Assembly: GCA_958450325.1 (NCBI GenBank)
Contig: OY288257.1
Location: forward strand, 13,597,873 to 13,661,872
DNA: 64,000 nt
Origin: Agrostemma githago
Lineage: Eukaryota; Streptophyta; Magnoliopsida; Caryophyllales; Caryophyllaceae
Direction: 5' to 3'
Position numbers and translations under genes: made by a program. This document shows, piece after piece, positions 22,392 through 35,400 of this stretch; position 1 is the stretch's first letter, and every line of letters starts with the position of its first letter. The notes below the pieces were generated by a model. The model was not told the DNA's origin. It did no database searches and saw only the letters and a list, made by a program, of their open reading frames with translations.

Positions 22392-25300
22392 ATGACTAAG
22401 GACTCAATTGACCAACTGCCCGCCAATCTCAACTTGACAGGCCTCCCGATGTTCGACGGAACCGAAGACCCGGTATTACATATCCGGGCCTTCAAAGAGT
22501 TTATGGCTCTAAAAGGAGTCAAGTCAGACATGTTCAAGCATCTGTTTGCCTCCTCGCTAGAGAAGCACCCTAAAGCTTGGTTCTATAAGCTCGACTCCAA
22601 GAAATACAAAACTTGGGACGATGTCGCAACGGAGTTCGCCCAAAACTATGCGGACAATGCGGAAATCCAGACAACCATGCGTACTCTGGAGGTCATGGCC
22701 CAAGAGCCAAAGGAGGGTTTCACCAAATACCTCCAAAGGTGGAGGGCCGAAAGTGTCAAGCTGGTCGACAAGCCCAGCGAAAAGGTACTAGTGGAGGCCT
22801 TTGTGAAAAACCTCCTCCCATCTTACCGGATCCATCTCCGGTACGATATCATACCCAATTTCGCCACCTTAACCGAGATGGGGACAAGAATCGAAGACGA
22901 TTTAAGGTTAGAGAGCCTTACTAAGGCCTCTACAAAGGGTTATCAAGGAGCCAGTCCATCTTCTGGCAAGCCCGCAACTACAAGTGCGGCCCGAAGCATT
23001 TTCGACGAGGTCAATCTGCTAGATACCTCGACCAAAAAGAGTACTCCGGCCCGAGTATTCACGGACATAGGGACTACTTATGCCGACGCCTTACAAAGGC
23101 TATTTTCTAAAGGCCTGATCCAACCTATAGGCTCAATGCCAGAGGTCCCTGAAACGGTCCAAAAGCTACAACGCTCAGGCCTATTGCCGCTATCACCAGG
23201 GCAACGGGCATGACACCGTAAAATGCTGGAAGTTAAAGCATCTCATTCAAGATCTGATCGAGAGTGGGAAGATACCATTACCCAGCGATAAGCCCAGTAA
23301 CAAAAACAACCCTCTTGCTACTCACGCCATTTTTACGGGAGAAATAGTCGATTGCACTCATCTCATTTCCCCATTCATTCCCCAAATCAACGGGATATGG
23401 AATGACGATGAGGACGATGTTTATCTGGCTAAGGGGGAGACCGTCCCCATTACTGTCGAAGAAATCAGGAAGGCCAAAACCAAGGCCCTGGCCGGTACGC
23501 ATGTCATCACGGCCGGACCTTCGGCCCCGCAATCCGTCATTGAACCCGCCAAGACGGACTCTATACTTGAAGAAACGGACACCGACATGGCCGTAGTCAA
23601 GCAACTGAAGAGGGTCCGAACCGATCTTACCATATGGCAGCTTTTGGTCAGTTCTCAAGAACATCGGGCAGCACTTACCAAGGCTCTCGATGAAATCAGA
23701 GTAGACTCGCTGGTTACCCCCACCGAAATGATAGCCACTATTTTGCCTCACCTCAAGGGAAAGTCCAAAGGAGAAGGCCCACTTATCATCTTCTCTGAAT
23801 CCGATCTGCCACCATTTGGGGCCACCCACAACCTGGCCTTATATATTACGGTGATTTGTCGGGACAAATACCTACCCATGACCCTAATTGATGACGGGTC
23901 AGCTGTGAACGTCCTTCCTTTAAGGACTGCTAAGGCTCTCGGCATTACCGAGACTGACTATCTTCCTACTGCACAAACTATCCAGGCTTTCGATGGAAGC
24001 CCAAAATCTGTAGCTGGGGCCGTCAAACTAACCATCATAACCGGCCCAATTGAAAAAGAGCTCGAATTCCAAGTGATCGATGTCACCTCATCGTTCAATC
24101 TGCTACTTGGGAGACTCTGGATCCACGCAGTCAAAGCCATGTCCTCCACTCTCCACAGAAAGGTCAAGCTACCTTTGCAAGACGGGGTCATCACCCTCGA
24201 AGCTACTCCCATAGCCGTGTCAAGCTGCAACACGGCTGGCTCAATCGACCCGCGAGGATTCAATTTCGTGGGAATGATCGATGAAGAGTACCTCTTTAGG
24301 CCTTATTTCACTACCAGCATCGACACAATGCTACAGAACTTGGGTTATCTACCGGGGGCTACTTCAAGGTCCAATCTCCCAGCTGGCAAGATCATCGAGG
24401 TCCCGAATGACGGAGAGTCTCGATTCGGGTTGGGCTACACCATGGCCCAGGGAGATATGGACTGGACAAATACAATCAAGTTTGTCACTCCTGTGTTCGG
24501 AGCTATTCAAATGGGCCTCTATCGACCCACCGTCTCATATCCCGAGGCCAAATTGGCTCGGGAATGCAACTTCATCCTAGATGATATCTATGCTCTCATC
24601 CAGGCTGAATCAAAAGAAGATCCAAACGAAGCCGAGCCCATGCTGGGGCTCTTATTCGGGGAAAGCAAGATCGTCCCGACTCCTAAGGAGGAATTAGTCA
24701 ACCTGATCCTCCATAGCAGCAAGTTCGATCCAACCAGGCTGATCTCTGAGGTAGGTGCTGACACTGGAAAGAAGGCTTGTAGGAAGACGATCAAGTGGAC
24801 CAACAGCGAGGGTCGAGTCTACAAGCTCAGTACCGGCGAAGGGGACATGCAAGGCGACGAGTCCGAACCCGAGTCTGAGTCAGAGTCAGAGTCGGAGTCC
24901 GAGTCTAGGTCTAGAAGGTCCAGTACTAGGGTCGAGTCTGTACCCCCTTTTTCTTTAACCGCACCTCCGGGAGCCTCGGAGTCTGTCCCGAGAGCACTCC
25001 CCATACCGCCTCTGACCAGCGATCAGATGGCTTCTCTCTTTGAGCTATTTTCGAAACTTTCTATCAATAATAACGATAACCGTTCTGCTTACGACTTGTC
25101 TTATTTTCAAAACGTTCTCAAAAACTTTATTTGCAATGACATTGAGAAACCCGACGAACAGGTACCACTACCTCCGCATCTAGTCGAGCAGCTCGAGCAA
25201 AGGGAATCCCGAGATCCGGTCATTGAAGAAAATGACTCCATCAATGTAGGAACCCCTTTAGAGTCTCAGATGCTTAAGTTAGGTTTATCCCTAGACCCCG

Positions 25301-28300
25301 AGGAGAAGCAACAATTCACGGAACTCCTCCACGAATTCAAAGACGTCTTCGCATGGTCCTACAAGGACATGCCGGGAATAGACCGGGAGATAGCCGAACA
25401 CTGTATACTAAGCCGGTAAAGCAAAAACTCCGAAGAATGAGGCCCGAATGGTCCCTCAAAGTCAAAGAAGAGGTCGACAAGCAATTCAAAGCGGGCTTTA
25501 TCCAAGTGTCTGAACATCCAGATTGGGTCCCAAATATCGTACCGGTACCCAAGAAAGACGGAAAGGTACGAGTTTGTGTAGACTTTCGGGACCTTAATAA
25601 GGCTAGCCCGAAAGACGATTTCCCGTTGCCCCACATCGACATACCGGTGGACAACACGGCCGACCATGCCCTTCTATCCTTTATAGACGGGTATGCCGGA
25701 TATAATCAGATCAAAATGGCGAAAGAAGACATGAGTAAGACCACCTTCACTACACCTTGGGGGACTTACTGTTACACTGTTATGCCATTTGGGCTTATCA
25801 ATGCGGGTGCCACTTATCAACGGATCGCCACTACCTTACTACATGACATGATGCATAAGGAAGTAGAGGTCTACGTGGACGATATGATCGTTAAGTCCAA
25901 AGAACGAAACGGGCATATTCCGGCCCTTAGAAAGTTCTTCACCCGACTACGCAAGTACAACATGAGACTAAATCCTCAAAAATGCAGCTTTGAGGTAACA
26001 TCGGGCAAGTTACTGGGCCATATCGTCAGCCAGCACGGCATCGAGGTTGACCCAGCCAAAATCAAGGCCATTACCGAGATGCGGCCGCCTAAAACCGAAA
26101 AGGAGATTAGGGGGTTTCTCGGGAAAGTCCAATATATCAGCAGGTTTATTTCGAAGCTAACCATGGTATGTGAGCCCATTTTCAAAAAATTGAAGATAGG
26201 AGAACGGGTACTGTGGGACGACAAATGTCAAGCAGCTTTCGATAAGATCAAAGAGATTCTATCATCTCCTCCGGTATTAATGCCTCCTCAGCACGGTCTG
26301 CCTTTGTCGTTATACTTGACAACGACCGAGACAGCCATGGGGGCTATGCTAGTCCAGACAGTCGACTCAGAAGAACGAGCCATTTACTACATCAGTAAAA
26401 AGTTCCTAGAGTACGAATGCAAATATACGATGCTCGAAAAGACGTGCCTAGCTCTAGTTTGGGCCACTAAAAAGCTCTGACACTATATGCTTAGTCACGA
26501 AGTGCACGTACTATCAAGAATGGATCCAATCAAGTATTTGTTCGAGAAGCCCATCCTCAATGGCAGGATATCTAGATGGACTTTAATGCTAGCTGAGTTC
26601 GACCTCAAGTTCGTACCATTAAAAGCCATCAAAGGCCGGGTAGTAGCCGAGTTCTTCGCCGATAGTCCGGTATCTGAAGAGGGACATACCGATACTTGGG
26701 CCTTCCCTGACGAAGACATATTCCATACTGACACGGAGACATGGGATCTATACTTCGACGGGGCGTCCAACTTTCGAGGATTTGGTGTCGGGATCTTACT
26801 AATCTCACCACAAGGGGAGCACACCCCGTTATCCATCAAGTTAGATTTCGACGTGACTAATAACGCAGCCGAATACGAAGCATGCATTCACGGGTTGCAA
26901 GCCGCCGCTGATTTAGGAGTAACGAACCTCCGGGTCCACGGTGACTCGTCATTAGTCATCAATCAAGCACTCCACAAATGGAAAACTCGGAACGCAAATC
27001 TCGTAGCTTACCAAGCGCGGGTAAGGGTTCTCGAAAAGCAGTTCCAAAAGGTGGAGTACATTTATCTACCTCGGGAAGAAAATCAGTTTGCAGATGCGCT
27101 ATCCAAATTAGCATCTTTACTGAATATCCCGGAACATCTGACCAGCATGCCGATTTGCGTCGAAAGACGGTCCGAGCCGGCATATATCAACGCTATCCAA
27201 GACATCGAAATAACTGACCCAGAACCCTGGTACCAGGCTATTCTAACCTACTTGACGTCGGGAGAATACCCTCTGGAATTTGAAAACTAGGCCAAGAAAG
27301 CCCTACGAAGATGGGCCACTCAGTTCGTCCGCACGGACGGTGGACAGTTGTACAAAAAGACGGCACAAGGGGCTTTACTCCTATGCATCGACAAAACACA
27401 GGCCGAAAAGGTCATGGCCGAGGTACACGATGGCGAGAACGGCCCGCATATGAATACCCATATGCTAACTCGAAAAATCGCCAGACTCGGGTACTATTGG
27501 AATAGCATGGAAACCGACTATCAGTTATATGTCAAGCACTGTCACAACTGTCAGATTTTCGGCAACGTCCAGCATATGCCATCATCCCTATTATATACCA
27601 TGACATCACCATGGCCATTTTCGACATGGGGGATTGATATAATCGGAAAGGTGAACCCTTCCGGGACGGGAGGTCACTGCTTTATTCTAGTGGCTATTGA
27701 CTATTTTACCAAATGGGTCGAAGTCGAGTCGTACCGTGTCTTGAACGCCAAGCACGTTGCCAAATTTATCCAAGATAAAATTATATGCCGATACGGGATC
27801 CCGCACGAATTCATTAGTGATCATGGGACCCATTTTCAAGCCGAAACCGCTACTTTGCTAGCAAAATATAAGATTCAAAGGCATACATCATCGCCTTACC
27901 GTCCCCAAACAAATGGAGCGGTAGAGGCAGCTAATAAAAAAATTGTCACCATACTTAAAAAGATGGCAGATAATTACCGGGATTGGCCCGATAAAATTCC
28001 TTTCGCCTTATGGGGATACCGGACCTCAATCCGCACCGCAACCGGAGCAACTCCGTACTATCTGACATATGGGATGGAGGCGGTCCAACCGGTCGAGCTT
28101 GAGGTACCATCTCTAAGGATTCTACTCGAAAGTCAAGTGCCTGAAGCAGATTGGGTCCAAGGCCGATACGATTCGTTGATTCTCTTAGACGAGCAACGAT
28201 CCCGAGCCCTTAACAACATTCAGATATACCAAAAGAGGATAAAACGGGCTTTCAACAAAAGGGTTAGGCCCAGAAACATCAAAGAGGGCGACCTAGTCCT

Positions 28301-28478
28301 AAAATCTGTCCGGGCTTTGCTACCAGTCGACCCAAGGGGAAAATTCAAACCTAATTGGGTCGGACCATATCTAGTCAAGAAGGTTTTATCAGGAGGAGCC
28401 GTAATGCTGATAGACTTGGATGGGAACGAATTCGTCAACCCAACCAACTTGGACCAGCTGAAGCGCTATTACCCCTAA
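22392..28478 (+). pseudogene. Gag-pol polyprotein of element 1, four disruptions
   Basis: The order is gag, protease, reverse transcriptase, RNase H and integrase, giving particles, RNA copying and integration. The gag core reads EFAQNYADNAEIQTTMRTLE and the knuckle is a CX2H-type sequence (YCRYHQGNGHDTVKC, about 23180). Protease has DDGSAVNVLP (about 23895), and a Ser-Glu run follows near 24870. RT has VCVDFRDLNKASPKDDFPLP and YVDDMIVKSK (about 25873); RNase H has DGASNFRG, NNAAEYEA and GDSSLV. Integrase has HCHNCQ, WGIDIIG, SDHGTHF and NGAVEAANK. Against element 2 there is a frame break near 23160, a deletion of about 17 bases near 25405, TGA at 26478 and TAG at 27288. The gag also lacks about 90 N-terminal residues present in element 2. 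No chromodomain is seen. Confidence 0.92.
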
Positions 28479-28833
28479 ACCTTATCTCAATGTCATTTGC
28501 TAAAAGTTTATCTTTTTACGAAATTTTCAAAAATTAAGCAAGTCAATAAGTTAGGATTACTGATCCTACTGTCGCACATCTCGAACTAATAATCTTGATG
28601 TATTTCGAAAATTGCAAAATTCTATGTCTGAACTACGGTTGGTTTGATTCCACTAATTGTGGATACGTAGGCAACCCCTCAAAAGGGTACAACCACTACA
28701 ATAACGAAAAGACAGGAACGGTTTTCACTAATATGTCTTTTATTATTTCAAAAAAAAATGCCTCACGCAAAAATAAATCACACAAAAGTCACACAAAAAT
28801 AGTAGTAATACTTAAATAATAAAATTTAGGAGA
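28479..28833. other. Spacer between pol and antisense ORF, element 1
   Basis: Non-coding and AT-rich, well conserved in element 2 (62986-63377). It is the shared 3' region of the sense and antisense transcripts. Confidence 0.5.
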
Positions 28834-30554
28834 CTACTCGTACATTTTTCCCTTCCCCTTATCTTTCGGGTCACGCGGATCCCGAGGCCGACGAGGTGGG
28901 GACGAACGTTCCCTAATCACAAGTGGGACTTCCTTTACTCGAACCCGCTTCTTCGACTTCGGTTTCTTCTGCACCGGTTCAATCCGAGCCCGTACGTGCT
29001 CGGGTAGTCTATCCCGAGGACCAAGTCGGTCCTTAGCTGCCAGTCTTGGACCAAGTCTCCTTTCTAAGTCCGTTTGGGGGCTCGTCTTCCCCCATGTACC
29101 TTTAGTGCTGGACCCTTTAGTCAAAGTCTTGGTCTTCCCTTTCTGGAGTGACATCAGACGGACCATCGTAGCCGGGGTATCTCCATCATCAAAGAAACCT
29201 CGATTATCCTTAGCTTGTTCTCGGCGCAGCAAGTCAAAGGCTTCGTCAGTTTTTAAAGCAACACGGGTTTTAGCAGAATCTGCCTGGGTCCACTTCGTAT
29301 AAGAATCTGATACCCAGATCGAGAGAGAAGCCTTGGAAACGGGCCAAGTGTGTCGGGTATACCATCTTTGCGCCCAAGTATCACACATCACGTCCGTTAG
29401 CTGAGTAGATTCACTCACGACCGCCTCGATTTCCGGGATTCTTTGGGCCCGACCATATTGCCTAAGTATGTGATCGGGATAGAGATGAATCGTCTGCCTA
29501 AAAGATAGGATTAGTTGATAACGGGCCCTGTCTCGCAATTCTAATCCGGTCCAGGCATAAATGCGCCACCAAGGTACGGTCCAACGGATCAATGGGCCTC
29601 CATGGAAAGACAGCAGCTCGTCCCAGAATTTTTGGGTAGTAAGGCGAGAAAAGTCAACAGTCCGTCTTCTTGTCATCACTTGGTTCGGACGATATCGGCT
29701 TACATCTAGAGAAGGATCCAAGATCGATAGCCTCTCAAAAAGCCATAGCTGAAAAGTCAAAATCGCGAAAGGTCAAAGTCGATTTTCAAAAAAAAAAAAA
29801 AAATCGCAAAAAACGAGAAAAACAGGAAAATCGAGAAAAAACCGCGAGAAAATCGAAGACCGAAATTGAAAAAAAACCAAAAATTGCGAAAATCGAAAAA
29901 AAAATCAGCCTACCTGTAGAAGACGGGTACTACCGGTCAGCCTGATCGACGGATCCTTCTTACGATTGTCTAAGCCCTGGATAATCTCCCCAGTAATCAG
30001 TCAAGCTGGGCTGTGCTTTGTCTCCATCAGGTTAGCTACAGCAAGAAGTCTGACATGGCCCATACAAGATAACAAATCCATATGACCTTCAAAAGCATAG
30101 ACATGAAGCATGCAAAAAGTAAAGGCCCTACGGCTATATACCGGCCTGACCCGAACGTCATTTGGGTTCACAAATTTCTCAGCCAGGTCGATCAAGGAAA
30201 CTATATCTCCTTATATCATACGAGATACCTCAATGTGAGAAAGCCCTAAAAATTCTCGTAATTTTCTCCTTATGTCACGGACTGAAAACGGGACGGCAGG
30301 ACGAAGAATGGGATTCCACCCCCTACAACAGCTATTTCCTCAGGAATGGGATAGACTTCGCCTCGAGGAAACCTAAAAACATGATAAGTATCATCCCAGT
30401 AGGACAAGCAAGCATCCAAAAAGTGACGATCCACTTGCATCTGGCGGATTGTGGATAGCTGGGTGACGCCATTCTGGTTTAAAATAACTTTATCAGCATC
30501 TCTGAAAATTCGGGACCAATCTTGCAACATTCCGACTAATCGATCAATACCCAT
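28834..30554 (-). pseudogene. Antisense extra ORF (aORF) of element 1, with intron
   Basis: This minus-strand gene has no established function; such antisense extra ORFs are described for Retand-type Tat elements. It reads from ATG at 30554 (MGIDRLVGMLQDWSRIFRD). A GT-AG intron at 29913-29749 joins STRLLQ to LWLFERLSIL in phase 0. The resulting LLQLW signature, plus IPEEIAVVGG upstream, resembles a plant family of PMD/DUF7745-like transposon proteins. The C-terminus is very basic (KKPKSKKRVRVKEVP, ending KGKGKMYE), suggesting nucleic-acid binding. There is a frame break near 30285, and stops at about 30215 and 30001. The guest element lies just upstream and separates it from a minus-strand TATA at 40347. 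Confidence 0.7.
29749..29913 (-). other. Intron of the antisense ORF
   Basis: On the minus strand the donor is CTACAG|GTAGGC and the acceptor TTTTCAG|CTATGG. The 165 bp intron is T-rich on that strand (A-rich on plus), and splicing keeps the frame. Confidence 0.75.
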
Positions 30555-30983
30555 GATGAATTTCTGAAAGGGGAAATAAGTTTCTCAAGGCTTGTTTTTC
30601 TTTGAAGGGAGAAGAGGATTGTGTGAATTATGATTAAATTGTGAGTAGTGATAAGTGTAGTTTGTAGTGCCTATTTTGCTTTGTTTTAGTCCCATTTCCT
30701 TGTGAAATCGCTCCTTGGGAGCGATTCATGGGCTTCTTATGCTTCCTTTAGTCCGTTTCAGGTTCCCGAGACCGACTTGGAAGAGTTGGAGCGATTCCGA
30801 CTCAATACATACACATTTTGGAACCAACGAGATAAAAGAACGATGACTCGAGGCCTTGGAATCGACCCCGAGACCTTGGGACCCAATCCCGAGCCTCCGA
30901 GACCCGATCCCGAGTCCCGAGAATCGGTGGGAAGCCCGTGAGAGGCAAGGAAGGACCAAAGAGCGTTTAAGGAAGGCATACAA

Positions 30984-31156
30984 GACCCATCCCGTTCGGG
31001 ATGGCCTCATCCCGTTCGGGATGGCCTCATCCCGTTCGGGATGGGGTGCTACATTAAGAGGGCTGCTGTGAGCCCATCTCGGTCGGGACCATCCCGTCCC
31101 GGTCGGGATGACAGGGTCGTCCCGATCGGGATGATCCGTCCCGGTCGGGACCGTGA
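30984..31156. repeat. Cluster of CCCG-N2-CGGG near-palindromes in the LTR
   Basis: Seven copies of TCCCGNNCGGGA type (centres TT, GT and AT) lie in about 170 bp, 50-220 bp before the LTR TATA (31205). The 3' LTR keeps six. Confidence 0.8.
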
Positions 31157-31204
31157 TGCTGCTGCGCGACTCTTTTTCTTTCTTCTCCTTCATTCTTGTA
31201 CCCA

Positions 31205-31212
31205 TATATATA
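31205..31212 (+). promoter_or_regulatory. LTR TATA box, nested element
   Basis: TATATATA preceded by ACCCA; same in the 3' LTR at 39285-39292. Confidence 0.6.
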
Positions 31213-32258
31213 CTCCCTTCTTGTAATTTTAAGACATCTTATCTTACCCTAGATTAGTTTAAGCCTCCAAAACCCTAGATTTACTCTCACTCATTAGTTT
31301 TAATCCTCCCTTAATCTTAGTTAATCTCTAGTTAATCCTTGTAACTAGTTCTTGTATTAAGAGGATACTTGAAGAATTCTCCAAGATTGACAACCTTGGG
31401 TTTTATTTGGGTTCTTATTTATACAAGTTTGCATCTTTTCATCTTCCTAGTGTTGGTATAACCTTTCTTACTCTTGTTCTTAGTTATTTAATCTTGTTTC
31501 CATCTTTTTATATTGCTATTGTTGTTAGTTGTTCATAATGAATGTTTTGATGTTTAGTTTGTTTTCTCTTGTTATTGTTATGGGTAATTTGATAATGAGT
31601 GAGTAGTATTCTTGTGAGGTTAGCAGGGGGATTAGGGGTAGATTATAGATGATTAGGGTTGATTAAGGGGAAAAGGTTATATCTTTGTTGTTAGTCACAT
31701 TGTAGGCACTCTATGTGTTTGTTGATATGCTTGTATGAGTTGTAGTGGCCATGCTTCCCATGCTTGTGTTCATCTTCTCATTGATTGCTTATTTTGTGGA
31801 AATGTTGAGAATAGTTTAGTCGCGAGAGCGCGGACTAGGGTCTAAGTTGCGAGAGCCCGAACCCACCTTGACATCGGTCTAAGTTGAGAGAGCCCGGACC
31901 GACTCTAGCGATTAGGAGACACCTATACCCTTGATCACCCCAATTACCCTTCTACTCCTATGAACCCGACCTACCCCACTTCTTTCCATATTTGATCCAT
32001 CGTCTTAGTTAGTCATAGTTCTTCTAGTTTATTTATTAGTTCGATCATTAGTCTAGTTCTTACTCCTCCTCCTTAATAGTTTTCCATTCTTTGCTTCTTT
32101 GTGTTTGTTTGGTAATCTAGTCTCGTTGTAGGCCGACCTAGTCTAAGCTTTGATATACCGTCCTCGTGGATACGATCCCGACTTACCCTAGCTACTCACT
32201 AGGTTAGTCGGTGTTATATTGATCGGCTAGGGACGTGACAAATCCCTTACCATCAATT

Positions 32259-32276
32259 TGGCGCCGTTGCCGGGGA
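32259..32276 (+). other. Primer binding site of the nested element (tRNA-Asp type)
   Basis: TGGCGCCGTTGCCGGGGA, three bases after the LTR. It is the complement of the usual 3' end of tRNA-Asp(GUC), the primer of Athila elements. Confidence 0.85.
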
Positions 32277-32480
32277 CGGTGCATTGTTTAGACTTAGTTT
32301 GCGTATTTCTAGACTTAGTTACCCTTCTTTGTGCTCTCCCGTCTTCTCTTGTGAATATTTTCTAGTTTCTCTTCTTTCCTTAGCTTTCTTTTCTCTTTGT
32401 CTCTAGTTGTGTTTGTTATTGTCGTTGCCTAGTGCCCATAAAGCACTAGGTGTTCTTACGTTTGTTCTAGTGTGTAGTGT

Positions 32481-35400
32481 ATGCCTAGGAGGGGAGGCGA
32501 CTTCTATCTCTTTAATCCAGAGCCGGAGAGACTCTTTCGAGCCTTTCGCCAACGGACGATTAATCGGGTTAGGATCTCTCAACCAAGTGCAAGCACCACT
32601 CATCAAGGGCAAGCCCAAGGAGCCGACTTGAGCATTTCACCTCGAGAGACGGCCGGAGGGACCTTCATCAATCCCTTCGGTGATTCTTCTCCTAGTTCCC
32701 CCTCCTCTTCTACATCAACACCGTCTACACCACCATCGTCTCCCTTATATCCAATCATGCCTAAGTTCTCTTCTCACTCAACCTTTACGGAAGACGTTTT
32801 GCCGGGTCCATCCACTCTACCGGAGGCATATACCGGGAATTTTGTGGCGAAAACGCAATTTATCCAATTGGTCGAGAGAAGTCAATTTAGTGGGTTACCA
32901 ACCGAAGATCCTCATCAACACATGGAAACTTTTTCGGACTATTGTGACGCTATTTCACAAACGGGAATAACTCAAGACCAAATCCGGTGGGTATTATTTC
33001 CTTTCTCTCTTATCGGTAAAGCGAAGCAATGGTTCAAGGGGTTGGACAAAGCAAGACTTGGCATTGACACTTGGAAGAAGCTAGCCTTAGCCTTCTACCA
33101 ACAATTCTATCCCCCGGAGAAGACAAATCTATTGAGAGCCTCTATCACGGGTTTCCAACAACGCGATGATGAAAGCCTCTACGAATCGTGGGAAAGATTC
33201 AAAGCCTTGATCCGTTCTTGTCCACACCATGGCTTATCACAATGGTTCCTCGTACAACAATTTTGGAATGGGCTATATGAAGACTCGAGGGCCATACTCA
33301 ATATGGGATCTAACGGTAGGTTTACCGAAGTGGAGGATGACCAAACTTGGTCAAGGATTGAAGAGATGGCGGTGCATAATTCACAATACTCAAGGCCTAG
33401 GAAGGCAAGCCGGGGAGGTAGGCATGAGGTTGATGCCATTACACAATTGAGCATTGATCTTGGGGCTCAACTAAGAACTCACATGGAGACCATTGACAAA
33501 AAGCTCCAAAGCCACCTCAACCAAGTTCAAAGCTCTAGTTCCTCCAACCAACACTCGATCCATAATGTAAATGCTTTGGAGTTTGCACCTCCTTTGCCTT
33601 ATTTTGGAATGTGTGATACTTGTGGAATCGTTGGTCATGATCCTATGCATTGTAGAGGGAGTATTGAGCAAGTGAACGCCTTTCAAGCGTTCAAGCAAGG
33701 TGCCTCCTACTCTAATCAATACCAAGCTTCCAATCAAGTCCCTCAACAACAAGCCTTTCAACATCAACAACAATATCGTCCCTATGTCCCACCTCCTCTA
33801 CGGGACAACAATGAAAGTTTCCAAGGTTATGTGGGTAACCAAAGACCCTTTAACAACTTCAAGCAAAATAACCAAGGTAACTTCAACAACAAGCAAGGGT
33901 TCCAACAAGGGAACTTCAATCAAGGTGGTTTCCAAGGAAACCAAAATTTCCAAGGAAACCGAAACTTTCAACAACAACAAAACCACAATCAAGGCCTTAA
34001 TCAAGGCAACTTTCATAGGTTCCAAGGGAACCATCATCAACAACAAGGTAATTCTCAAGGGTTCCAAGGGAACCGTCAACAAGCAACTCAAAATCAACAA
34101 CAACAAAGCAAGCCTAGGAGCCGGTCTCCTACTCATGACTATGGCATTCCTCTCGCCATCACCGACACTCCACATAATCCATCATCCCCACCTCGGGATT
34201 TTGACATTCAAAAGACTTTGATGGAAATACAAAGGAGTAATCAAGATATGCAACAATGTCAAGTGGACATGTCAAGAAACCATCATGAGCTCTTCACCTA
34301 TATTCAAGGGGAAAACGCGTTGAGAGATACCCGTATGAAGATACTTGAGACTCAAGTATCTCAACTCGCTTCGGGGAGCTCCTCAAGGCAAAAGGGGCAA
34401 CTACCTTCTCAAGGTGAAATACCGACATTTGAACATGTAAACGATATCACCACAAGAAGAGGTACCTCTTATGACTCCCCTCCATATCCTAATGAGCAAG
34501 AGCCGACGCAAGATCCGACAATGGAATTGGCATCTCCAAATCAAGAAGAGTCAAGCTTTGATAATCCAATTGAGGAGCAAGTCCTAGGGGAGGCCGAGAA
34601 ACCCCAAGAAGACAATCCTCCCCCACTTCAAGAGAAAGACAAGGGAAAAAGGAAAGTGTCCTTTGAAGAGTCCACCCCACTTGAGCAAAACAAGTACCAA
34701 ATCAAGTTGCCTTTCCCATCAAGGCAAATGAAGACTAGGGTGGACACTCAATACGACAAGTTCCTTAGTATTGTGAAGAAATTGGATGTTAGTGTCCCGT
34801 TTACCGAATTACTTACCCAAATCCCGGCATATGGTAAATTCATGAAAGAAATCTTGGCTAGGAAGAGGTCCATCGACAAGGAAGAGACGGTAGCGTTCAC
34901 GAGGATGGTGAGCGAGCTTATTCAAGGTTCCACGCTTCCGAAGTTGAAGGACCCGGGTAGTTTCTCTATCCCATGCACCATCGGCAATTACAAGATCGAG
35001 AGAGCTATTTGTGATTTGGGTGCGAGTGTGAGCATTATTCCCTACACCATTTGTGAGCGATTAGGGATGAAGGAGTTGAAATGTACATCCATTACACTCC
35101 AAATGGCCAATAAATCTCTCAATCGACCATTAGGGATGCTAGAGGATGTGCCGGTAAGAATTGGGAAGTTCTTCATTCCGGTTGACTTCATCGTGCTCGA
35201 TATGCCGGAAGATGCTAACACTCCCATCATCCTTGGGCGCCCATTTCTACACACCGCGGGTGCCATGATCGATGTAAAGAACGGTAGGATCACATTTGAG
35301 TTAGGCGAGGAAAAGATAGTGTTCGACCTCCAAAGCAACACTTCGCCTACTAGCGATGAGACATGTAGTATGATCCATACCACGGAAGACATCGATCTAG

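Larger units (their letters stand above)
30649..32255 (+). repeat. 5' LTR of the nested element
   Basis: 1607 bp. It differs from the 3' LTR mainly by one extra 20 bp unit (CCCGTTCGGGATGGCCTCAT, three copies here, two there) and about 14 substitutions. Confidence 0.93.

Noticed and set aside
30726..31205. 159-codon antisense ORF in the guest LTR
   Set aside because: It translates the palindrome cluster; the same occurs in the 3' LTR with different length.
33700..34221. 173-codon overlapping ORF in the gag region
   Set aside because: Shadow frame of the Gln/Asn-rich coding repeat.
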